DNA of 64,000 nucleotides from Blastocatellia bacterium (GTDB lineage Bacteria > Acidobacteriota > Blastocatellia > UBA7656 > JADIYM01), in assembly GCA_016705245.1 (NCBI GenBank), contig JADIYM010000003.1:372001-436000 (forward strand). The letters are read 5' to 3'. The notes below the pieces were generated by a model. That model made no database searches and was not told the DNA's origin. It saw nothing but the letters and a program-made list of their open reading frames with translations. This document shows positions 53,805 through 61,978 of the stretch, piece by piece (position 1 is the first letter of the stretch; every line of letters begins with the position of its first letter). The translations under genes were made by a program, and so were the position numbers.

Positions 53805-54778
53805 TTCGCGCCTCCAGCCTCGAGCAGGGTTCGCCGGATGACCGTCTCGAACAGCGTCGTCTTGTAACCGTTTCCCGAGAGAGGAGTTGCGCCCTCGAGC
53901 GCGGCCTTCGCCGCAGTTCGCGCGCTCGCGTCATCGAGCGGCTTCCCGACCAGCACCTTCTCCGCCGCCACGGCGCGATACGGAACCGGCGCCGCCGCGC
54001 CGAGCACGATTGACGCCCGCGACACGTTCACGCCGCTCCGTTCGACGACCACCGCCACCTCGGCGATCGGCCAGTCGAACGACTCCTTCTCTCCTAGCTT
54101 CGTGTATGCGGATCGCGAGCCAGACACCAGCGGCGGAACGACGATAAGCGTGACAATCTCGTCGGCCCCGAGGCTGTTCTCGCGGTCGACGGCCACGGCC
54201 GGAAGCGTGAAGAACTCTTCGGCCCGAACGACTCGCTTGCCTCGAGGTCCCGTCAGCTCCAGCGAGCCACCGAGCGCCACCAATGCCGTCCCGAGCGCCG
54301 ACGGATGCACGATCGCGCACACGTCGTTCCTGAAGATCGCGTGGTACTGGTTTTCGCCCTTCTGGGCAAAACAGGTCTCACCGCCCTTTTTCAGGCAGTG
54401 AAAATCGCGGGACCTGAAATACCAGCACCGCGGTCGCTGCAGTAGGTTGCCCCCGGCCGTCGCCATGTTCCGGATCTGCGGCGTCGCCGCGTGCCCGGCC
54501 GCGTCGGCCAGTGCCGTAAACGACTGACGGACAACGGGATGCACGTCGAGCTGCGCCAGTGTCACGAGCGGGCCGATGCGCAGTCCCGTCGCGGTATCGC
54601 CTTCGATCCGGTCGAGCCCCTTGATGTTGCGGATGTTGACGAGCCGCTTCGGAGCGTCGAGCCCTTCCTTCAGACGATCGAGCACGTCGACGCCGCCCGC
54701 CTTCAGAAGGGATGTCGACCCCATCTGCCCGAGCGCCTCGTCGACCGTCGTTGCGTTCACCCATTCGAAGGCATTCAT
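53801..54778 (-). CDS. FAD-binding subunit of xanthine/aldehyde oxidoreductase (CoxM/PaoB-like) with four-Cys insert
   Basis: 325 aa. The FAD_binding_5 fold shows LKAGGVDVLDRLKEG, TAGGNLLQRPRC and HPSALGTALVALGG. Four Cys (RPRCWYF, FHCLKKG, ETCFAQK, NDVCAIV) form an insert like the [4Fe-4S] segment of PaoB, which CoxM-type subunits lack. The C-terminal CO_deh_flav_C domain ends near VIRRTLLEAG. It overlaps the molybdenum subunit by 4 bp. Confidence 0.9.
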   Translation of the reverse strand: MNAFEWVNATTVDEALGQMGSTSLLKAGGVDVLDRLKEGLDAPKRLVNIRNIKGLDRIEGDTATGLRIGPLVTLAQLDVHPVVRQSFTALADAAGHAATPQIRNMATAGGNLLQRPRCWYFRSRDFHCLKKGGETCFAQKGENQYHAIFRNDVCAIVHPSALGTALVALGGSLELTGPRGKRVVRAEEFFTLPAVAVDRENSLGADEIVTLIVVPPLVSGSRSAYTKLGEKESFDWPIAEVAVVVERSGVNVSRASIVLGAAAPVPYRAVAAEKVLVGKPLDDASARTAAKAALEGATPLSGNGYKTTLFETVIRRTLLEAGGAK

Positions 54779-57150
54779 GTTCGGGCTCCCTCCTTCCGGG
54801 CAGCGGCCAGCGCCGCAAGCACACGCGCCGGAGTCATCGGTATCTCGCGCATCCGGACGCCCGTGGCGTTGTAGACCGCATTCGCGATCGCCGCAGCCGT
54901 CGGAACGGTTGCCGGTTCGCCTATCCCGCCGGCGTCGGTGCTGCTTCGGCCCCGGTACTCCTCGATGATAATGGTCTCGATTACGGGCGTTTCCTTCGAC
55001 CCGAGGATCTTGTACTGCTCCAGATTCGGATTGACCATCAGTCCCGTGTTGCGATCCAGCTGCCGGTTCTCGTACAGGGCGTAGGAAATGCCCTGCAGCA
55101 CGCCGCCGTTGACCTGGCTCTCGACGCCGAGCGGATTGATCGGACGCCCGCAGTCGTGAACCGCGACGACCCGGTCGACGTGGATGACGCCGGTTTCCGT
55201 GTCGACGCTGACCTCCACGAACTGCACCCCGCCGTATTTGTCGAACACGCGCTTACCGTCCGAGTAGTTTGGCGATCGGGTCGCGAGACTCGAGATCTGC
55301 TCTGTTTTCAGGTGTTTCGCCGCCTGTCGGAACGTCATCGACTTGCCGCCGGTCTTCGCCTCGACCTTTCCGGCGCGCATCAGCACGTCCGCTGCGGGCA
55401 CTCCGAGATCGGTGGCAACGAGCGCGGCGAGTTGCATCTTCACCAAGTACGCCGCGTTTCGGGCCGCCGGAGTGATCGAGTTCGTCGTCACGCTGCCGCC
55501 CGACGCGGGCCCGTTCGGGAACGCAGTGTCGCCGATCCGGATCGTGATGTCGGACGCCTTCAGCCCGAGTTCCTCGGCCACCACCTGCGCAAGGGCGGTG
55601 CGAATTCCGCCGCCGATGTCCTGCACTCCCGAGAGCAGCTCCACAGAACCGTCGCGGGTGATTCGCACCTCACACGACGAGTCCATGTCAGTGAATCGAT
55701 ACCAGACGGACTGGGCGACGCCGAGACCGCGCTTGACGGGTCCGGCGTCGCTGCCGGGAGCCTTGCGCTTCGACCAGCCGACGCGCTCCGCTCCGAGTCG
55801 ACGTTCGGTCCGCCGGGCCTCGTTCGAATCGATCTTGTCGCGCAGGGCCAGCGGATCGATGTTCAGTTTCTCGGCTACCTCGTCGATCACCTGCTCGAGC
55901 GCGAAACAGCCCTGTGGATGCCCCGGAGCCCGGAATGCGGCCGCGGGACCGGCATTCACGAACACGTCCGCCTCCTCGGTCATCACCGCCGGGCAGTCGT
56001 ACATGTTCTGCGCCGGGCCGCCGGCTCCCGCGCCCGTGCCAACGCCCGCGGTGCCGTAGTTGAGCAGGTGAATCGCCGTCAGTGAGCCGTCCTTTTTCGC
56101 GCCGACGCGCAGGATCTGGTGCGAGCTCGGGCGGTTACCGGCCGACAGGTGCTCGGTACGCCGGTCGAGCATGAGTTTCACCGGAGCGCCGGCTTTTTTC
56201 GAGAGGTGCGTCGCGAGGACGCCCTCGTTGCCCGCGCCGAACTTCGCTCCGAAGCCGCCGCCCATGAACTCGGTGATGACGCGGACCTGGGTCTTCGGCA
56301 GGCCGAAGACTTCGGCCAGCTCGTCGCGAACGCTCGATGTTCCCTGTGTCGAGGCGTAGACCGTCAGTCCATCCGCCTTCCAGTCGGCAACGACGCCATG
56401 CGTCTCGAGCGGACAGTGCGTCTGAACCTGCGTTCGGAACTCGCCTTCGACGACGACGTCGGCTTCCGTAAATCCCTTCCCGACGTCGCCGCGGGGCGGT
56501 CCGAACATCCCGCCCTTCACCGGGCCGCGGACGTTGCCGGTCTGCGGCACGCCGGCCGGCCCGCCGCCGCCTCCCGCAGTCCCCGCCATGTCGGCCGGGG
56601 CCGGAAAAACGAGTGGGGCGCCCGGCTTCCGGGCGTCGTCGGCATCGACGACGAACGGCAGAACTTCGTAGTCGATCTTCACGAGCTTTGCGGCGTCCTC
56701 GGCGGCCTGCGGTGTCGTCGCGGCGACCGCGGCGATAGGCTGGCCCGCGTACCGGACGATCGGATAATTCGACGAGAGCTCCTTGGTCTTGTCGCTGACT
56801 ACCGCGCTGCCCATCAGCCGTTCGTGCACGTAGACAGCACGAACGCCCGGCGCCTTTTCGGCTGCCGAAACGTCGATGGACCTGATGCGAGCGTGCGGAA
56901 CCGTGGCCCCGACGACCCTCCCGTGAAGCATACCCGGCAGCTTGACGTCGGCCGTGTAACGGGCGGCGCCGGTTACCTTCAACCGGCCGTCGAGCCTGGG
57001 AGTCCGCTTTCCGATCACGGACAGCTCGGCGTTCGGTGGCAGCACAGGCGGCTCGCTCGCCGGAATCTCGTATTCGACCTCGGTCATCGAACCGCCGGCG
57101 ATTCCGACCTTGAACTTCTCTTTTCGTGTGGGTTTCGTAGCGTCTTGCAT
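54775..57150 (-). CDS. Molybdenum-binding large subunit of xanthine/aldehyde oxidoreductase
   Basis: 791 aa. Aldehyde oxidase/xanthine dehydrogenase hammerhead domain (VTGAARYTADVKLPGMLHGRVV) and Mo-pterin domains follow in order. Landmarks are GGGFGAKFG, FRAPGHPQGCFALEQVIDEVA, the late GSVTTNSITPAARNAAYL and, near the end, GIGEPATVPTAAAIANAVYNATG with the active-site Glu. No Tat signal is seen on this subunit; it is probably exported in complex with the Tat-bearing [2Fe-2S] subunit. Substrate is not predictable, most likely an aldehyde or N-heterocycle. Confidence 0.92.
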   Translation of the reverse strand: MQDATKPTRKEKFKVGIAGGSMTEVEYEIPASEPPVLPPNAELSVIGKRTPRLDGRLKVTGAARYTADVKLPGMLHGRVVGATVPHARIRSIDVSAAEKAPGVRAVYVHERLMGSAVVSDKTKELSSNYPIVRYAGQPIAAVAATTPQAAEDAAKLVKIDYEVLPFVVDADDARKPGAPLVFPAPADMAGTAGGGGGPAGVPQTGNVRGPVKGGMFGPPRGDVGKGFTEADVVVEGEFRTQVQTHCPLETHGVVADWKADGLTVYASTQGTSSVRDELAEVFGLPKTQVRVITEFMGGGFGAKFGAGNEGVLATHLSKKAGAPVKLMLDRRTEHLSAGNRPSSHQILRVGAKKDGSLTAIHLLNYGTAGVGTGAGAGGPAQNMYDCPAVMTEEADVFVNAGPAAAFRAPGHPQGCFALEQVIDEVAEKLNIDPLALRDKIDSNEARRTERRLGAERVGWSKRKAPGSDAGPVKRGLGVAQSVWYRFTDMDSSCEVRITRDGSVELLSGVQDIGGGIRTALAQVVAEELGLKASDITIRIGDTAFPNGPASGGSVTTNSITPAARNAAYLVKMQLAALVATDLGVPAADVLMRAGKVEAKTGGKSMTFRQAAKHLKTEQISSLATRSPNYSDGKRVFDKYGGVQFVEVSVDTETGVIHVDRVVAVHDCGRPINPLGVESQVNGGVLQGISYALYENRQLDRNTGLMVNPNLEQYKILGSKETPVIETIIIEEYRGRSSTDAGGIGEPATVPTAAAIANAVYNATGVRMREIPMTPARVLAALAAARKEGART

Positions 57151-57168
57151 CGGTTCGTCTCCCCGCGC

Positions 57169-57813
57169 CTAGCGGCGCGACACCCTGGCCGCCGCGAGCG
57201 TCGCGTCAAAGACCTTCGGGTAGGTTCCGCAACGGCACAGGTTGCCGCTGACCGCGTCGCGCACGTCATCAAGCGACGGCGACGGGTTTCTGTCGAGCAG
57301 CGCCGCGCAACTCATCACCATTCCGGGAGTGCAATATCCACACTGCATCGCGTCGTGCTCGATGAACGCTTCCTGGACCGGATGCAGTACGTCGCCCTTC
57401 GCGAGCCCTTCGATCGTCGTGACGGCACGGTCACCGACGTCGATTGCCAGCGTCATGCACGACACGACGAGAGTCTTGTCGAGCAAAACCGTGCACGCCG
57501 AGCACGAACCGCGATCGCAAACCACTTTGGTTCCGGTCAGTCCCAGGTCGTCGCGCAATGCCTCGGCCAGCGTAGTCCGCGGCTCGATGTCGAGCTTGCG
57601 GGCGGAGCCGTTCACGTTCAGCGTCACGGCGACACGTCCCGGGCCCACCGCGGCAGGACCGGCGAGCGCCGTTGACGCTTCCGTCACCGCGTTCAGGCCA
57701 GTCTCGAGGATTGCGGCTCCAGCGGCTCCAAGTCCGGCGCCCTTGAGAAACCCGCGCCGCGAGACATTTCCACTCGTGACAGGCGAATCGGTCGGTACTG
57801 GATCTTCAGCCAT
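57169..57813 (-). CDS. Tat-exported [2Fe-2S] subunit of xanthine/aldehyde oxidoreductase
   Basis: 214 aa from ATG 57813, with AAGGAGG just upstream; the longer open frame runs into a hairpin. Tat signal SRRGFLKGAGLGAAGAA (residues 18-34) is followed by the plant-type cluster motif CDRGSCSACTVLL and the second cluster CGYCTPGMVMSC ... GNLCRCGTYPKV. It is the first gene of the small - large - FAD - Cys-rich operon. The Tat signal places the enzyme in the periplasm, as for PaoABC. Confidence 0.93.
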   Translation of the reverse strand: MAEDPVPTDSPVTSGNVSRRGFLKGAGLGAAGAAILETGLNAVTEASTALAGPAAVGPGRVAVTLNVNGSARKLDIEPRTTLAEALRDDLGLTGTKVVCDRGSCSACTVLLDKTLVVSCMTLAIDVGDRAVTTIEGLAKGDVLHPVQEAFIEHDAMQCGYCTPGMVMSCAALLDRNPSPSLDDVRDAVSGNLCRCGTYPKVFDATLAAARVSRR

Positions 57814-57888
57814 CGTGCCTCCTTCGGGGATGTCGAGAGTACGGACGAGGGGCGAAATCGTTTCAGCCCGTGCAATGCGCGAAGCGCT

Positions 57889-57977
57889 TTGGAGTGCGGC
57901 GTGAATCGCCGCTTTGGATTGTAATTTCGGGTTCCCGGAGAGTGGAATCCAAAGCGGCGATTCACGCCGCACTCCAA
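57889..57977. repeat. Perfect 32-bp hairpin between divergently read elements
   Basis: The left arm 57889-57920 starts TTGGAGTGCGGCGTGAATCG and the right arm 57946-57977 is its exact reverse complement, with a 25-nt loop. The outer flanks pair further with small gaps (GCGC...GCGC). It lies upstream of the [2Fe-2S] subunit gene and downstream of the PP2C gene, both on minus. Confidence 0.8.
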
Positions 57978-58002
57978 GGCGCTCCGCGCAGTGCCGACGA
58001 GC

Positions 58003-59504
58003 CTAGTCGCCCTTCGCGAAGACGAAGAACCACACGGCGAACCCCGCCACCGTCAGCAACGCGAGCAGGATGAAGATCACTCCGAGCCCGATGAGGACCT
58101 TGCTTCCGGCCGACTTTCCGGCCTTTTTCGGAGGCTCCATGTCGAGCGCAGCTGTCGGCGGAATCGGCATCGTCGGGGCTGGCGCGGGCACCGCAACTGG
58201 AGGTGGCGAAGCCGGCGCTGCCGCCTGCGGCGCCGGCTGCGGCGGCAAGGGAGGCGCCGCAACTTGCGGGGCCTGCACTGGTGCTGGCGGCGGCGCGACG
58301 GGCATCGACGAAAGCGGGACGGTCGCCTGGTGAGAAGCAGGATCCCCCGAGGCAAGCGGCGCCGTCGGCATGCCAGCGGCGATATCGTGCATGGCCGGCG
58401 GGACGACCACATCGGGCGCGTTTGACGGCGCCGACGGTGCGGGCTGCTGCAGCCGCGGGATCGCGACGTGGGTCACGGGAATGTCCGAATGCGCCGGTCC
58501 CGTCCCGGGTTGGGTTGCGATGAGCTGCATTCCGAGGTTGTCGAGAACCCCGTTGACGCTCGGCGGTCCCTGCGCGGCATTCGCCGCCGTGTCCTGGTAA
58601 TAGTCGAGCTGCTGTCCACCGATGCGCAGCAGGTCGTTCGACGTCAGCGCGTGCATGCTGCCCGTGATCGAGAACTGTTCGGCCGAGCTCTGGAGTGAAG
58701 ACCCGTCAAACTGCGCTATGAGCGCCGTGATGTTGTCTTCTCCGCCCCGGGCGTTCGCAAGCTCGATGAGCCGCCGGCACGCGGCCGCCAGATCCGGCAC
58801 GTTCTGGACGATCGCGTCGCGCATTTCGTCCGCCGATACCTTGTTCGACAATCCGTCCGAGCAAAGCAGCATCGCATCGCCGGCGCACAGGTCTACCGAG
58901 GTGACCGCGACGACGACGTCAGGCCGCGTGCCGAGCGCCTGCAGGATAACGTTGTTCGGAACCTGATTCGCCTGATCCGGCTGAATCGCCTTTGCGTCGA
59001 CGAGGAGCTGGACGAGCGACTGGTCCTTGGTGAGTTGCTTGATTCGACCGGCGCGCACGAGGTAGGCGCGCGAGTCGCCAACCTGCCCGACGTAGGCCTT
59101 GCTGCCGTGGCACAACACCGCCGTCAGCGTGGCGCCCATTCCGGCGAGGTGCGGATTGTCCTGAGCGTATTGCCAGACCGTGCGATTCGTCCGTTCGACC
59201 GCGATCTGCAATCGCTGCGAGACGTCGAGCGGCGTCGAGCCAGGCTTGAGCATCTCGTCGCGCACGCCGTTGACCGCCAGGTCGCTGGCGATCTCGCCGG
59301 CGACCGCGCCGCCCATGCCGTCCGACACGACCATCAGGCTTCCCATCGAGCCAAGACGGTGGTGGCTCACTTCCGGTGTCAGCCCGGTGTTGCCGGTCGT
59401 CAGATCCGCCACGAGAAACAGTCTTCGTTTCCTCGCCGGATCATGCCGACATCGGTCCGCGCAGAGACGCGGACCTGGACGTCGCCGTTTTGCGACGCGC
59501 TCAC
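58003..59504 (-). CDS. PP2C-family Ser/Thr protein phosphatase with C-terminal membrane anchor, apparent frameshift
   Basis: From GTG 59504 the first frame gives RVSARTDVGMIRRGNEDCF, the usual PP2C start (DVG.xR..NED). The second frame from about 59412 continues VADLTTG ... LMVVSDGMGGAVAGEIAS, ALGTRPDVVVAVTSVDL, LLCSDGLSNKVS and GGEDNITALI, which supply the metal-binding Asp residues. One missing C near 59415 would join them. A Pro/Ala-rich segment of about 150 residues and a C-terminal helix (VLIGLGVIFILLALLTVAGF) follow. It likely counteracts Ser/Thr kinases and neighbours an FHA protein gene. Confidence 0.88.
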
Positions 59505-59543
59505 GCGAGGGGCTCCATGCTGCCGATGGCCACGTTCGTCGTC

Positions 59544-60851
59544 CTACTCATCGGCCTCGAATCGGAACAGTTGTTTTCCAATGAGCACGACATCCCCACC
59601 ATGAAGCTCGACTTCCTGATGGATCTTCACGAAAGTTCCGTTTCGAGAGTTGTTGTCGATGAGAAAGAACCTCCCGTTTCGTTGGAGGATCCGGGCATGA
59701 CGGCTCGACATGTAACCGTCGTGCGGAAACTTGATATCACCGTCGACGCGACCGATCCCAGTTTCGGTCGGCCTGAGCTGGAAGGTCTCGCCGACGTCTC
59801 CGCCCTCCATGATGAGGAGCAGACGGCCCGACTTTGGCGGTGACGCCACGGGTGTCGACGACATGACGATCGTGTGCTGGTCGGGCGGCGGCGCCGCACC
59901 GGTCGGAGGCGCGGCCTGACCGATGCCGGCCGTAGGCGTCGCCGTCGGTGTCGGCGTGGTGACGTAGGAAGGCTCGGGAGCCACCACCGGGACGCCTGCC
60001 GTCGGAACATCGTCAGTTGCAAAGCCGGTCGTTCCGCCGGCGCCCGGTGGAGCCTGATCCGGGTCGACGATCGTGTCCAGGTAGGCGGACGGTTCCGGCT
60101 GCGGCGGATTGAGGACAGTCGGCAGATATTCGGCAGCTGGCGGCGGCGCCGGTGGCGCCGGTGCTGCTGGCGGAGGAGGTGTCACCACAGTCGCGGCGCC
60201 CCACGCGGGCTGGGGTGGCGGCGGTGGAACCATCTGGCTGAAATCGGGACTTGGAGTCACGACCGTCTCCGCTCCCCACGTGGGAGCAGGCGGTGGCGGG
60301 GGAGGTGCTGCAGGCTGGGGCGGCGCGAACTGGCTGAGGTCAGGAGCCGGCGTGATAACCGTCGGCGCACCCCACGCCGGCGCTGCCGGCGGAGGAGGAG
60401 CCGGAGGAGCCTGTGGCTGTCCGAAACTGGGGTTGGGACTGATCACGGTCGGGGCGCCCCAAGGCGCCTGTTCCGGAACATGCGGTGGCGGGGCAGTCGG
60501 CGGAAGCGGCGGAGGCGGCGTCACGACGGTCGGCGCGCTCCATTGCTGCGCCGGCGCAGCCGGGGCCTGTACCGCGAGTCGCGAGCCGCACTGCTGGCAG
60601 AACGCCCAGTCCGCGTCATTCGTCGCGCCACACGCCGGACAGATGGACTTGCCCGCGGGCACGCGTCCACCCGGAGCCTCCATCGCCGGATTTCCCGGAG
60701 ACGGAATCAGCACCGTCATCGGCATGTCCGCCGCAGCAGGTGCAGCAGGCCGACCGGGAGCCGCCGCTGCCGCATCGAGCGGCGTCGCGCACATGCGGCA
60801 GACGGGCGCGTCGTCCTTGTTTTCCGCTCCACATCGAGGACAGGTGATCAT
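59544..60851 (-). CDS. Zinc-ribbon / Pro-rich repeat / FHA domain protein
   Basis: 435 aa. Two N-terminal zinc ribbons (ITCPRCGAENKDD...CRMC and CPACGATNDADWAFCQQCG) are followed by a roughly 200-residue Pro/Ala-rich region. That region carries five W-[GS]-A-x-T-V-[VI]-[TS]-P motifs. A C-terminal FHA domain ends it (GIGRVDGDIKFPHDGYMSSRHARI, IDNNSRNGTFVKI). The repeats contain Thr followed by hydrophobic residues and could be phospho-acceptors recognised by an FHA domain. It lies just upstream of the PP2C gene on the same strand, so a kinase/phosphatase/FHA circuit is likely. Confidence 0.88.
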   Translation of the reverse strand: MITCPRCGAENKDDAPVCRMCATPLDAAAAAPGRPAAPAAADMPMTVLIPSPGNPAMEAPGGRVPAGKSICPACGATNDADWAFCQQCGSRLAVQAPAAPAQQWSAPTVVTPPPPLPPTAPPPHVPEQAPWGAPTVISPNPSFGQPQAPPAPPPPAAPAWGAPTVITPAPDLSQFAPPQPAAPPPPPPAPTWGAETVVTPSPDFSQMVPPPPPQPAWGAATVVTPPPPAAPAPPAPPPAAEYLPTVLNPPQPEPSAYLDTIVDPDQAPPGAGGTTGFATDDVPTAGVPVVAPEPSYVTTPTPTATPTAGIGQAAPPTGAAPPPDQHTIVMSSTPVASPPKSGRLLLIMEGGDVGETFQLRPTETGIGRVDGDIKFPHDGYMSSRHARILQRNGRFFLIDNNSRNGTFVKIHQEVELHGGDVVLIGKQLFRFEADE

Positions 60852-61044
60852 CGCAGGCTACTCCTCAGATTGGCCCTCCCGACGGTCGACAGCAACGTGC
60901 GGACAATCGGCACCACGAGTGTTTCGGTCGGTCGAATCTTACAGGATGAGTACGAGCTGAAAGGCTCTTGCGCGAGGATACAACGAAGGCCGAGAAAAAC
61001 GCAAAAGTGACTTCCGTGCCACGCTCGAGTCGTCGTCGAATGCG

Positions 61045-61771
61045 TCATCGGTCCGACTCCGCGACAGCCGCCGCGAGACGCGTCGTGACCGGTCCCGGTG
61101 CGGCAAAGCGGTGGATATCGAGTTCCGCGACGGGCTGAACGCCTCGCGTCGAGTTCGTCAGAAAGACCTCGTGGGCTTCGTGAAGGACGTGAAGCGTGGC
61201 GGCGCCTTCGACGGCTCGTATTCGCAATCTCGTTGCGGCCTCGAGGACGAGCGCCCTCGTGATCCCCGCAAGGCAGCCGGTTCCGAGCGACGGCGTCCAG
61301 AGCTCGCCATCGCGAACCCAGAAGAGGTTCGCCGAAGACGTCTCGACCACCTCGCCGCGTTCGTTGAGCACGATGGCATCGTCGAAATCCCGTCGCCGCG
61401 CCTCGTCGACTCTCGTCGAGCGCGGCTGCAAGAATCCAGAGATCGGAGGAACGCGCGCTCTCGTCTCGCCAGGGGCCCGCGGACCCGCGGACCGCTGTAG
61501 CCCGCGCACGACCCGTCGAGATCCGGCCAAGCGCCACGAGCTCGGCGAGTCCAGCTTCGAAGTCGGCGAGCGAATGCTCGAGCGGAACCCCGAGCCGGGC
61601 AGCGTGCGACGTGAGCCTAGCCCAGTGACGCGCCGAGTGCCGGACGCGGCCATCGGAAATACCGAGAGTCGTGAAGACGCCCCATCCGTAGAGAAGGCCC
61701 GCCGAGAGCGGCGACACGCGCGCGTCGCCAATCGGAAGGACTGCGCCGTTTAGCCAGACGAAGGGAACCAC
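61045..61771 (-). pseudogene. pabC: Aminotransferase class IV (PabC-like), internally deleted and frameshifted
   Basis: From GTG 61771 the frame reads FVWLNGAVLPIGDARVSPLS, RARATAVRGSAG and DLWILAAALDESRRG. The adjacent frame then gives DFDDAIVLNERGEVVETSSA, NLFWVRDGELWTPSLGTGCL and AGITRALVLEAA to a stop at 61045. Joining them near 61400-61415 leaves out the 40-50 residues that in PabC hold the PLP-binding Lys (IKHLNRL in E. coli). So both the frame and the catalytic Lys are lost. It is either a real pseudogene or an assembly deletion. The neighbouring gene is pabB, which fits aminodeoxychorismate lyase. Confidence 0.8.
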
Positions 61772-61822
61772 GTCGTGATCATGCGCCGGAGAGCCTTGGC
61801 TGCATAGCTCCCATTGCAGCCC

Positions 61823-61922
61823 TGCGACTCTGCGTCTTCACTTTGCGTCTCTGCGAGAACCTCTTCTCCCGTGCGTGAGGGGGGGTTCTCGCAGAGACGC
61901 AAAGTGAAGACGCAGAGTCGCA
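61823..61922. repeat. Perfect 39-bp hairpin between pabB and pabC
   Basis: The left arm 61823-61861 starts TGCGACTCTGCGTCTTCACT and the right arm 61884-61922 is its exact reverse complement, with a 22-nt loop. It includes CTTTGCG and CTCTGCG units related to hairpins at 9.0, 41.4 and 49.0 kb. It falls between two genes expected to be co-transcribed on minus. Confidence 0.82.
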
Positions 61923-61978
61923 TGAAAACTGGGGGTGGAATGGCTACTTGATACCTCTCGCCATACGCTCGCACCTTT

